Positions 1 through 6,829 of a stretch of DNA of 10,086 nucleotides are shown here, in pieces. The first letter of the stretch is position 1. Every line of letters starts with the position of its first letter. Both the position numbers and the translations under genes were made by a program. This stretch comes from JAFAGX01 sp035501575 (GTDB lineage: Bacteria; Acidobacteriota; Terriglobia; Terriglobales; Acidobacteriaceae): positions 1-10,086 of the forward strand of contig DATJVZ010000333.1 in the NCBI GenBank assembly GCA_035501575.1, in the 5' to 3' direction. The notes under the pieces were generated by a model. The model did no database searches, was not told the DNA's origin, and worked only from the letters and a program-made list of their open reading frames with translations.

Positions 1-21
1 CGATTGGGATAGAGCCGATAC

Positions 22-423
22 TTAAACGTTCTTCTGCTTTTCAACATATTGTTTGATGACCGCCAAGGGCGCGCCACCAACTGTGGATACGAAAGAACGG
101 TTCGTCCACAGTGTGGGCAGGCGCGATCTCAGGGTGCCAAACTCTTGCCGCAAGGTGTGCGAAGAAACCCCCTTGAGATGCTTAACCAGCCAGGGGATGC
201 CAAACTGTGGGTTCACTTCTACGAGGCAATGAACGTGGTCGGGCATGATTTCCAAAGCCAGGATCTCCGCCCGAAATTGTGCTGCCACTTTTCGAAGCAC
301 CGGTTCGCAGCGTTTTGCCATCGGACCCACCAACACGGCGCGCCTGTAGTTGGGCGTCCAGACGCAATGGTACTTGTTGGAATACACAACGTTGTGGTTC
401 GATTTGTATCCTTCTAGTGCCAT
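22..423 (-). CDS. tnpA: IS200/IS605-family transposase TnpA (HUH/Y1 transposase)
   Basis: This is a small single-strand DNA transposase that cuts and rejoins element ends through a 5'-phosphotyrosine link. From the ATG at 423 it has 133 residues, the usual TnpA size. The HUH metal-binding motif is in MPDHVHCLVEV (H63 and H65), and the likely catalytic tyrosine is Y126 in QYVEKQK near the C-terminus. The N-terminal strand HCVWTPNYRR (residues 19-28) is also typical of the family. An in-frame TTG six codons upstream (441) is possible, but the ATG gives the normal length; neither has a strong SD sequence. The frame is intact, so the protein could be active. No tnpB lies beside it. Hairpins at 460-516, upstream of the gene, fit an element end; the other end would lie left of the window. 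A REP-associated (RAYT) transposase is less likely because of the short length and the C-terminal motif. Confidence 0.93.
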   Translation of the reverse strand: MALEGYKSNHNVVYSNKYHCVWTPNYRRAVLVGPMAKRCEPVLRKVAAQFRAEILALEIMPDHVHCLVEVNPQFGIPWLVKHLKGVSSHTLRQEFGTLRSRLPTLWTNRSFVSTVGGAPLAVIKQYVEKQKNV

Positions 424-459
424 GTACTGGTGATACTGCAAGCATTAATCGAATGCGTG

Positions 460-516
460 CGGAACTCCGTTTTGCTTCGCAAATACGCCTTATATCCCCA
501 GCCCTGAAGGGCGGGG
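460..516. repeat. Hairpin cluster resembling an IS200/IS605 subterminal end
   Basis: Three consecutive small stem-loops lie between tnpA and the methyltransferase gene. They are CGG/CCG closing AACT (460-469), TTTGC-TTC-GCAAA (471-483), and a bulged hairpin CCCC-A-GCCC-TGAA-GGGC-GGGG (496-516). Imperfect hairpins with an unpaired base near each end are what TnpA of this family recognises, and the GGGC-GGGG arm followed by CTTTACGGCG looks like ends of this family. The element boundary is probably within 520-545 but cannot be fixed without a copy or an empty site. The same hairpin could also act as a transcription barrier. Confidence 0.6.
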
Positions 517-562
517 CTTTACGGCGTTTTTCGGGTAATAATAACCTTCAGGTCCCCGGGAT

Positions 563-1189
563 ATGAATTTGCTCGACCGACTCCACGAAGGCTACGTTCA
601 TGGCCGGCGCAATCGACGTCTTTCCGAGCATCTATCCGAATTGATCCCGCCTGGTTGCAATCTTCTCGATGTTGGCTGTGGTGACGGACAACTGGCCCGA
701 TCGCTCCAACAAAAGCGCCCCGACCTTCGAATTGAAGGAGTCGAAATTCAGCTTCGCAAACAAACTTGGATCCCGGTAACGCAGTTCGATGGCAAGTGTC
801 TGCCTTACGGCGAATCACGTTTTGATGGAGTTATGTTAATTGATGTTCTTCACCACACCCCTGACCCTCGACGGCTTTTGCGGGAAGCTCTGCGAGTGTC
901 TCGCCGCTGGCTTATTCTGAAGGACCACATACTGCGAGGACCCTGGGCAGGCATGCGGCTACGCTTCATGGACTATGTGGGGAACGCCCGTCACGCAGTA
1001 GCCCTCCCATACAATTATCTGTCAGCCGAGGAATGGAACGAACTGCGGCGTGCGCTCGATTTGCAAATTGCCGTAGAGGTAAAGCAGCTCGGCTTGTATC
1101 CCTGGCCATTCGATTTTATCTTTGGAGCAAAGCTGCAGTTCCTTGCGCTGCTCGAACGTGCGGTTCCTCCTCAGCCAACACGAGCATGA
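563..1189 (+). CDS. Class I SAM-dependent methyltransferase (Methyltransf_11-like)
   Basis: The 208-residue protein has a Rossmann-type methyltransferase core. Motif I, LLDVGCGDG (34-42), is the glycine-rich S-adenosylmethionine loop. The segment around FDGKCLPYGESRFDGVMLID (75-94) is the usual region contacting the cofactor adenine, and DVLHHTPDPRRLLREALRV (94-112) is the motif IV/post-motif segment typical of Methyltransf_11 enzymes. The substrate cannot be read from sequence; relatives modify small molecules, lipids or quinones. The chosen ATG gives a natural N-terminus just before the family's first helix. A weak AGG at 550-552 lies 10 bases upstream. The start is only about 45 bases from the IS-type hairpin, so its native promoter may have been replaced or altered. 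Its TGA overlaps the ATG of the lipoprotein gene (ATGA, 1186-1189), which suggests co-translation. Confidence 0.88.
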   Translation: MNLLDRLHEGYVHGRRNRRLSEHLSELIPPGCNLLDVGCGDGQLARSLQQKRPDLRIEGVEIQLRKQTWIPVTQFDGKCLPYGESRFDGVMLIDVLHHTPDPRRLLREALRVSRRWLILKDHILRGPWAGMRLRFMDYVGNARHAVALPYNYLSAEEWNELRRALDLQIAVEVKQLGLYPWPFDFIFGAKLQFLALLERAVPPQPTRA

Positions 1190-1857
1190 CTGCACTCTCC
1201 CAGCCGTCAAGTAAGCATCCATTGAGCAGTTTGCTCTTGTGGATTGGTACTGCGGTTATTGTGAACGGCTGTTCGGCACACCGTCCGCCCAATCCAACTA
1301 CACCCTTGGTTGCTCGAGGATACGTGGATCTCAAGGCGGGTTGGCGGATTCGGGTCGTCACTCCAATTACCCGGTCTGGAACCGTCCAAGTGCAAACCGC
1401 CCCTACGGAAGACAGCGCGCATTCCGTCACGCTTAACAGCGGGGATGACTTTCTGGGCTACGAGCTTGCCTACTATGCCGTCCCCGCTCTCCCGAGTGAC
1501 GGAGTAGCGGTTTCGTTTGTTCGGGCTGAGAGGAATGTCAGCGGCGCCACCAGAAAGGAAGCACATCCGCAGGTCCGTCTCTTCGATCTACCTGAGAGCT
1601 ATCGATATATAAGGCTGGTTTTTCTGACAAAACTGAGCCAAGCCGACCACAACGAAGCCATCATCGCCGCCTTGAACGTAGCCGACCTCGAGGATCTGAC
1701 AGAACAGCTGCAAGCCAGCCCCGAAACGAACTGCAAACGCGAATCCCGGGGTATTTGTTCGTGGGTGCCTATTGGTATTTCGGTCCAGGCCGAGCGTCGG
1801 GAAACCCAAGGTAGTCACCAGTGGGTTCCTGCAACCTGGAAAAAATGGAATAGCTAA
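1186..1857 (+). CDS. Putative lipoprotein of unknown function
   Basis: I do not recognise this 223-residue protein beyond its export signal. The N-terminus has K10, then a hydrophobic stretch (about 15-27) ending in IVNGC, with C29 as the likely lipidated cysteine. The box is slightly atypical because Asn is at -2. The mature part starts with a Pro-rich linker, then a beta-rich region (about 45-150) and a short acidic helix near 165-178. It ends in a segment with C183 and C191 around NCKRESRGICSWVPIGISV, which may form a disulfide. The frame is open from 1033, but ATG 1186 is preferred: it gives the signal sequence at the N-terminus and overlaps the methyltransferase stop by 4 bp. It faces the glycosyltransferase gene tail-to-tail across 100 bp, in which I see no clear terminator. 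Confidence 0.8.
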   Translation: MTALSQPSSKHPLSSLLLWIGTAVIVNGCSAHRPPNPTTPLVARGYVDLKAGWRIRVVTPITRSGTVQVQTAPTEDSAHSVTLNSGDDFLGYELAYYAVPALPSDGVAVSFVRAERNVSGATRKEAHPQVRLFDLPESYRYIRLVFLTKLSQADHNEAIIAALNVADLEDLTEQLQASPETNCKRESRGICSWVPIGISVQAERRETQGSHQWVPATWKKWNS

Positions 1858-1957
1858 TCGGGTAACGATTATGCGCCGCCCTGGGCGTGACTGTGCTCCG
1901 AATACTGCTCGCGCAGGACTCGCAGAAAGCAGGTCGGCTGAGGATGATTCGCATCCC

Positions 1958-3595
1958 TCAGTGCCAGCGAGGAATAAGTTCCAACCGCAGCGGCGACTCA
2001 TCCGGGTATACGGCCCAGACCTCTCGACCCTTGAAGTACTCAAGCAGTTCTTCATTGTCGTACTCGCCCATATCGCGTGCCCACACGACCTTAGCGTGTT
2101 CAATGTCCGCATCGTTATACACCCATTCGTTTTCGGGATTGTGGCTCGCGCCATAACGCACAATTACCAACTGTTGCCCGGGAAGGCTCTTCAATCTGTT
2201 CAACACCCTCGCACGGTCGAGGTTTCCACGAGGCCATGTCATGATGTCTGCATGGGCCGAGATCGCCACCAGCCGCAAAAGTACCAGGGCCAAGCAACTC
2301 CATGGAATAGCCTGGGCGAATGAGAAGCCGATCGCCCGATCGCCACACCGCCACTGACGGAGGTGCCGCAGCGATTGCATGAGTACCAGATAAAAGAGCG
2401 CGGTGGCGGGTGCGAAATAATGGGGATGTATCCAGGTTTCAACCAAGAGTGCCAGCAGGAAGAGCGACCCTATCAATAGCGGTCCACGCATTCGACGATC
2501 GCGCGTTACGGCCGGAAGGCCAAGCAGCGCAAGAGTAAACACTGGCCCCACAAAAAATAACCACGCAATCTGGATGAATCTGAGCAAGTGCTGGTAGAAG
2601 CCATTCAGCGTACGGCTGTTCTCGTAGTCATGAAAGAGTGACAAATAATACTCGCGCATGACCGGGTGTTGGTATTGAGGTGGCGGCCAGGGACGCTGCC
2701 AGAGAAAGGCTGGAACGCCTGTGTAGGTCTTGGTGCTTAGCTGGTAAGGCGTGAGAAACGCATTGCCGGTCACCCGGAAGTTATAGTAGCCCATTGCCAC
2801 CACAATCGCGCACAGAACGGCGGCGATAGGAATCACAACCTGGCGCAACAATATCTCCGTGGGGGGACGTTTCTTTCCCAGGATCCAAGTGCTGAGGATC
2901 AACGCAACCGGTAAAAATAGCGCCAATCCTTCGTAAGGACGAGTGTTGGAGAGAATGGCCAAGCCCAAGGCCATCCACAGTGCATCCCGCCGTTTCGCAC
3001 TCCGCATCAAGCGAGGAAGGGAACCAAGCACGAGTGCACCTCCTATGGCCGGCAGCGAGCCCCCCCAATAGCTATTCATCCAGTAGGTGAGCAGTCCCAA
3101 TTGCAGCACCGCCAGCACTCCGCCCAGGAGCGCCCACACCGGAGGAAGCCAGCCCTGCAGCATCCAGCAGATCGCCGCACACATCAATGCCGCCGACAGC
3201 AGAACCCCAATCCAAGGGTGTCCTAAGCGCATTCCTAGCGCTAACAGCATCCCTTGACCGGGGGGATACATTGACATATACGTCGGATGTTCGATGATGA
3301 AAAAGCTCTCGAAGTGGATCCACATCGGATGTGTGGGGTTGGTGATTCGCCCCTGGGCAAAGGTGTCTCCGGCCAAGAGATAGCTGAATTCGTCCTGTAT
3401 CTTGGGCTGGGGGAGGCCAAGCAGCGGGTGCAAAGCCAGTCGCAGGAGAAGAGCAAGCAGGCCAACAGCCGCTACCGACAGCCTTTTATTGCGCGCTAGG
3501 GAACTGCAAATCGATAGAGGGCCTACTTTGCGAAGAAGGGAAGCGAAGTGCGCGGGCGAAACCGTGGCTAGGGCGTCCTGAGGATCACGTACCAT
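1958..3595 (-). CDS. Polytopic membrane glycosyltransferase, GT-C superfamily-like
   Basis: This 545-residue integral membrane protein resembles GT-C enzymes (ArnT/PMT type), which move a sugar from a polyprenyl-phosphate donor to a lipid, glycan or protein on the outer face of the cytoplasmic membrane. A first membrane helix (about 38-56) is followed by a loop with IQDEFSYLLAGDTFAQGR (66-83), whose D68-E69 pair sits where GT-C enzymes carry their catalytic acidic residue. Further hydrophobic segments fill about 127-450, with a large polar loop at about 290-335. HPHYFAPATALFYLVL (391-406) is also typical. The C-terminal about 90 residues are soluble and contain VRYGASHNPENEWVYNDADI (479-498), a conserved-looking tail of unknown role. 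ATG 3595 is the only upstream Met but has no SD sequence, so a start slightly downstream is possible. Donor and acceptor cannot be deduced; no polysaccharide cluster is next to it. Confidence 0.75.
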   Translation of the reverse strand: MVRDPQDALATVSPAHFASLLRKVGPLSICSSLARNKRLSVAAVGLLALLLRLALHPLLGLPQPKIQDEFSYLLAGDTFAQGRITNPTHPMWIHFESFFIIEHPTYMSMYPPGQGMLLALGMRLGHPWIGVLLSAALMCAAICWMLQGWLPPVWALLGGVLAVLQLGLLTYWMNSYWGGSLPAIGGALVLGSLPRLMRSAKRRDALWMALGLAILSNTRPYEGLALFLPVALILSTWILGKKRPPTEILLRQVVIPIAAVLCAIVVAMGYYNFRVTGNAFLTPYQLSTKTYTGVPAFLWQRPWPPPQYQHPVMREYYLSLFHDYENSRTLNGFYQHLLRFIQIAWLFFVGPVFTLALLGLPAVTRDRRMRGPLLIGSLFLLALLVETWIHPHYFAPATALFYLVLMQSLRHLRQWRCGDRAIGFSFAQAIPWSCLALVLLRLVAISAHADIMTWPRGNLDRARVLNRLKSLPGQQLVIVRYGASHNPENEWVYNDADIEHAKVVWARDMGEYDNEELLEYFKGREVWAVYPDESPLRLELIPRWH

Positions 3596-3606
3596 CTGTG
3601 AAGCAA

Positions 3607-3633
3607 GTTAAACCCAGCGGTCGTAACTGTCGA
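3607..3633 (-). promoter_or_regulatory. Weak candidate promoter for the glycosyltransferase gene
   Basis: On the minus strand TCGACA (3633-3628, five of six to TTGACA) and TTTAAC (3612-3607, four of six to TATAAT) are separated by 15 bp. They would start transcription just upstream of the ATG at 3595. The spacing is short, so this is only suggestive. Confidence 0.2.
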
Positions 3634-3770
3634 ATTACTTCCGCGGTGCCCGAATGCTCCACAAATATATCCTGCTCTTGTATAGCCGGGAGAGCCCGAT
3701 GTATTGGTAGCCATGCCGGGCGGGAGGCAGGATCCGCTCTTCGGCTTACGGTGTCCTGAATCGGAGGTTA

Positions 3771-3779
3771 TGCTTAAAT
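3771..3779 (+). promoter_or_regulatory. Candidate extended -10 element for cstA
   Basis: TGC-TTAAAT has the TGn extension plus a -10 hexamer with four of six matches. It would give a leader of about 30 bases before cstA. No good -35 is visible 16-18 bp upstream. It overlaps a nine-codon ORF (ATG 3770, TAA ending 3799), so the two interpretations compete. Confidence 0.25.
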
Positions 3780-3816
3780 ACCCCTTACCGGGTGGTTAAC
3801 GCACAGATCGCGATCC

Positions 3817-5865
3817 ATGAAGACTGCTCTTCGCGTCGTAGCCGGAACAAGCGTTGCCATCGTCGCCGCCCTGGCCCTGGCCAAGATCGCCCTCGATCGA
3901 GGTGAGCAGATCAGTGCCATGTGGCTGCTGTTGGCTGCGTTTTGCGTCTATTTTCTGGGCTACCGGTTCTACAGCAAATTCGTGGCCGCCAAGCTCCTGG
4001 TGCTCGATGCCCAGCGCGCCACTCCCGCTGAACGACTGGACAACGGTCGCGACTTCGTCCCCACAGAGAAGTGGGTGGTGTTTGGGCATCATTTCGCAGC
4101 CATCGCCGGACCCGGGCCATTGGTCGGCCCCGTGCTGGCTGCGCAATTCGGCTACCTGCCCGGGACGATTTGGATTCTTCTGGGAGCTGTCTTCGGAGGC
4201 TGTGTTCAGGATTTTCTGATTCTGCTGTTTTCGGTCCGTCGCGATGGGAAATCCCTGACCGAAATGGCGCGGGAAGAAGTTGGGCGGTTAGGCGGGTTTG
4301 TCGCCTATCTGGCGATTATCAGCATCATCGTCATTCTTTTGGCGGTGTGCGCGCTGATCGTGGTGAATGCCTTGAAAGCAAGTCCCTGGGGTGTTTTCAC
4401 CATCGCCATGACCGTACCCATAGCCCTTTTTATGGGTTTCTATCTGCGGCGTTTGCGCCCAGGGAAAGTGCTCGAAAGCTCGGCGCTCGGTTTTGTCCTG
4501 GTTCTGCTGGCGATCTGGGTGGGGCAGTGGGTCTCGCGCTCCGCGGTGTTTTCATCCTGGTTCAGCTGGAGCGGACCTGTTCTTGCCACGGTCATCATCG
4601 TCTACGGCTTCGCCGCTTCCGCACTTCCGGTTTGGCTCTTGCTCGCTCCCCGCGACTATCTGAGTACGTTCGTCAAGCTGGGTACGATCGCGATGTTGGC
4701 GCTTGGGATCATCGCGCTTCGCCCCACACTACACATGCCGGCGCTTACCCGGTTTGTGGATGGGACGGGGCCGATCTTTGCAGGAAAGATCTTTCCTTTC
4801 GCGTTCATCACAATTGCCTGCGGTGCCATTAGTGGTTTCCATTCGCTGATCTCGAGCGGCACAACGCCCAAGATGATTCGGCGGGAGCCGGAGACCCGCA
4901 TGGTGGGTTATGGAGCGATGATCGCGGAATCCATGGTAGCGGTGATGGCCATGATCGCCGCCTGCGTGCTGCAGCCGGGTATCTATTTTGCGATCAACAG
5001 CCCCGCGGGAATCGTTGGCAAGGCTCCAGAGGCTGCGGCTGCGACTATCAGCAACTGGGGCTTTCCTGTGACCGCCGAGGGCATGCACGCCTTGGCCCAG
5101 TCCGTGGGTGAGGAGACACTGTATAACCGAACCGGCGGTGCCCCAGCGTTCGCCGTAGGGATGGCCCATATTTTTTCGAGCAGCCTTGGCGGTCAGACGC
5201 TGATGGCAATCTGGTATCACTTCGCCATCATGTTCGAAGCGCTATTCATTCTCACCGTGCTTGATGCCGGAACCAGGGTGGGCCGGTTCATGATTCAGGA
5301 TGGCCTAGGTCACCTCTGGAAACCGCTTGGGCGTACCAGTTGGTATCCTTCGATTCTGTCGACAAGCGGCTTAATCGTGGCAGCTTGGGGGTATTTTCTT
5401 TGGCAAGGTGTCAAAGATCCTTTGGGTGGGATTAATTCACTGTGGCCGCTGTTCGGCATTGCCAATCAACTCTTGGCGACGGTCGCCCTGTGCGTTGCGA
5501 CGACGATCGTTATCAAGATGGGGAAGCAGAGATTGGCGGCGGTGACACTTGTACCCCTGCTTTGGCTGGTGAGTGTTACCTTCACGGCTTCCTGGCACAA
5601 AATATTCGATCCCAATCCGCGAGTTGGATTCCTGGCCCACGCCCGTCAGCTTGGGTCTTCCGCCATCCCAAGTCTTGACGCTTCTCGCCTGATACTCAAC
5701 GACCGTTTGGACGCAGTCGTGACAGGACTGCTCATATTCCTAGTCGCGCTGATTTTGGTGGAATCGTTCTTATTGTGGGGCCGAGTGCTGTCGGGTCGCC
5801 AACCAGCCGCGGTCAAAGAGTCGCCCTTCGTGATGACTCGTTTTGCCGCCGAGGAGCAGGGATGA
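3817..5865 (+). CDS. cstA: CstA family carbon-starvation / peptide-pyruvate transporter
   Basis: This 682-residue polytopic inner-membrane protein aligns along its whole length with E. coli CstA (about 700 residues), a carbon-starvation-induced transporter implicated in peptide uptake and shown to import pyruvate. Diagnostic blocks are FGHHFAAIAGPGPLVGPVLA (89-108), VWLLLAPRDYLSTFVKLG (near 271-288), the stretch around ALTRFVDGTGPIF (near 309-321), CGAISGFHSLISSGTTPKM (near 335-353), and DPLGGINSLWPLFGIANQLL in the C-terminal half. The ATG at 3817 is supported by matching N-terminal residues (ALDRGEQISAMW against E. coli ALNRGEQINALW), although no SD sequence precedes it. The gene lies 221 bp from the divergent glycosyltransferase gene. 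Its stop overlaps the start of a YbdD-like gene, the same order as cstA-ybdD in E. coli. No truncation or frameshift was seen. Confidence 0.97.
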   Translation: MKTALRVVAGTSVAIVAALALAKIALDRGEQISAMWLLLAAFCVYFLGYRFYSKFVAAKLLVLDAQRATPAERLDNGRDFVPTEKWVVFGHHFAAIAGPGPLVGPVLAAQFGYLPGTIWILLGAVFGGCVQDFLILLFSVRRDGKSLTEMAREEVGRLGGFVAYLAIISIIVILLAVCALIVVNALKASPWGVFTIAMTVPIALFMGFYLRRLRPGKVLESSALGFVLVLLAIWVGQWVSRSAVFSSWFSWSGPVLATVIIVYGFAASALPVWLLLAPRDYLSTFVKLGTIAMLALGIIALRPTLHMPALTRFVDGTGPIFAGKIFPFAFITIACGAISGFHSLISSGTTPKMIRREPETRMVGYGAMIAESMVAVMAMIAACVLQPGIYFAINSPAGIVGKAPEAAAATISNWGFPVTAEGMHALAQSVGEETLYNRTGGAPAFAVGMAHIFSSSLGGQTLMAIWYHFAIMFEALFILTVLDAGTRVGRFMIQDGLGHLWKPLGRTSWYPSILSTSGLIVAAWGYFLWQGVKDPLGGINSLWPLFGIANQLLATVALCVATTIVIKMGKQRLAAVTLVPLLWLVSVTFTASWHKIFDPNPRVGFLAHARQLGSSAIPSLDASRLILNDRLDAVVTGLLIFLVALILVESFLLWGRVLSGRQPAAVKESPFVMTRFAAEEQG

Positions 5866-6125
5866 GGAACAAGAAGAGAGCCAGTTCTATGCAAGATCAA
5901 CCGCGGGTATGGCTTCCCGACGCGGCGGGGAAAACGCACCCCAGCATGTTGGCCTGGCTGCCTGAGTTTGCCGCCATCCTAGCGTCCCTGTTGCAGGAGA
6001 TCTTTGACGAGTCGGCCTATCATCGCTTCCTCGAGCGTAACCAGATTTCTTCCTCAACGACGGCCTATGCCGCATTTCGAGAGGAAAACGACCGGTTGAA
6101 GGCGCAGCGGCCCAAGTGCTGCTGA
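5862..6125 (+). CDS. ybdD: Divergent YbdD/YjiX-like small protein, CstA partner
   Basis: The predicted product is 87 residues. It matches the E. coli YbdD/YjiX (DUF466) pattern only in its second half: an aromatic-basic segment AYHRFLERN (52-60), then TAYAAFREENDRLK (67-80) in place of the usual Tyr..Phe(Phe)-Arg-Glu block, and a C-terminal Lys-Cys-Cys, matching the Cys-Cys end of that family. YbdD and YjiX are small cytosolic partners encoded next to cstA or btsT and needed for pyruvate uptake in E. coli. Here the N-terminal half is longer and different (about 65 residues is usual), with a hydrophobic stretch around MLAWLPEFAAILASLLQEIF (29-48). ATG 5862 overlaps the cstA stop (ATGA) and has GAGGAG at 5851-5856, five bases upstream. 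ATG 5889 is an alternative giving 78 residues. The role rests on synteny and the tail motif. Confidence 0.75.
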   Translation: MRNKKRASSMQDQPRVWLPDAAGKTHPSMLAWLPEFAAILASLLQEIFDESAYHRFLERNQISSSTTAYAAFREENDRLKAQRPKCC

Positions 6126-6211
6126 GAGGGAGCGAACCTCAGCTTGGGGGCCGTAGCAAACGGGCTTCACCCAGCCGATGCGAAGTACCATCTCCCCAAG
6201 GTAGAGTGCTG

Positions 6212-6217
6212 TACACT
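6212..6217 (+). promoter_or_regulatory. Candidate -10 for a leaderless ruvC transcript
   Basis: TACACT matches TATAAT at four positions and lies six bases before the ruvC ATG, so transcription would begin at or next to the start codon. No SD sequence precedes ruvC, which agrees with a leaderless message. No -35 box is visible. Confidence 0.25.
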
Positions 6218-6223
6218 TTCTGC

Positions 6224-6727
6224 ATGCGAGTGCTCGGTATCGACTGCGGGACCGAATGTACCGGGTATGGTGTAGTCGAACTCCGTCCCCACGGAGGTCT
6301 GGTGTGCCTGGCTGGCGGCGCCATCCAACTCTCGGCGCGGGAGCCGCTGCCCATACGCCTGGCAAGGATCTTTGATCGGATGGCAGCCATCATCGAGGAG
6401 CATCGTCCGGACAATGTGGCCCTCGAGGATGTGTTTTATTCCCTGAATGTCAAATCGGCCCTCAAGCTGGGACAGGTGCGCGGGGTTGCCATGGTCGTAG
6501 CCTCGCGAGCGGGGTTGGAAGTCGCTGAGTACTCGCCGCTCACGATCAAATCTGCCGTGGTGGGATACGGTAGAGCTGAAAAGCAGCAGGTGCAGCACAT
6601 GGTCACCCGCCTGCTGGATCTGGCCGCTATCCCGGAACCGCCTGATGTAGCCGACGCTCTGGCCATCGCCATTTGCCATTTGCACACTGCCGCCACCCTC
6701 GAGCGGCAACAGTCGGCCGTTCGCTAG
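6224..6727 (+). CDS. ruvC: Crossover junction endodeoxyribonuclease RuvC
   Basis: RuvC is the dimeric, metal-dependent nuclease that cuts Holliday junctions symmetrically, normally on RuvAB-bound junctions during recombinational repair. The 167-residue product is near the usual length (about 170). The four catalytic acidic residues are visible: D7 in GIDCGTECTGYG, E68 in VALEDVF, and D141 and D144 in DVADALAIAICH. SALKLGQVRGVAMV (78-91) and SPLTIKSAVVGYGRAEKQQV (104-123) are further signature blocks. The frame is open from 6116, but ATG 6224 starts exactly at the conserved MRVLGIDCGT. The gene follows the cstA-ybdD unit by 98 bp and has no ruvA or ruvB neighbour, so it is probably transcribed separately. 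No sign of decay. Confidence 0.97.
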   Translation: MRVLGIDCGTECTGYGVVELRPHGGLVCLAGGAIQLSAREPLPIRLARIFDRMAAIIEEHRPDNVALEDVFYSLNVKSALKLGQVRGVAMVVASRAGLEVAEYSPLTIKSAVVGYGRAEKQQVQHMVTRLLDLAAIPEPPDVADALAIAICHLHTAATLERQQSAVR

Positions 6728-6810
6728 CTAACCACGCGAAACCCCCAATGCCGCGCACACTAGAAGAATCTTAATAACGGTGAAGAACCTGATCGATACC
6801 GGACTTTTTT

Positions 6811-6819
6811 TGGCATAAT
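6811..6819 (+). promoter_or_regulatory. Extended -10 promoter upstream of the 6830 gene
   Basis: TGG-CATAAT is a TGn extended -10 with five of six hexamer matches. The expected transcription start (about 6826) is only about four bases before the ATG at 6830. No SD sequence is present, so the gene would be nearly leaderless. The -35 region is poor, as is common for extended -10 promoters. Confidence 0.45.
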
Positions 6820-6829
6820 TGCTCTCTGC

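Noticed and set aside
1033..1185. Upstream extension of the lipoprotein frame to an earlier ATG
   Set aside because: It would overlap the methyltransferase by over 150 bases and bury the lipoprotein signal sequence; the ATG at 1186 explains both.
3687..3698. CGGG-AGAG-CCCG hairpin upstream of cstA
   Set aside because: The four-pair stem is short, has no T-run, and is common by chance in GC-rich DNA.
4071..4832. 253-residue open frame on the plus strand inside cstA
   Set aside because: It lies wholly within the strongly supported cstA gene in another frame, and its product is rich in Arg, Ser and Cys with no recognisable motif.
6116..6223. Upstream extension of the ruvC frame
   Set aside because: RuvC proteins begin with the MxxLGIDxGT strand, which starts exactly at 6224; the extra 36 residues have no family match.
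6720..6740. TTCGC/GCGAA inverted repeat at the ruvC stop as a terminator
   Set aside because: The five-pair stem has an 11-base loop and is followed by ACCCCC rather than T residues.
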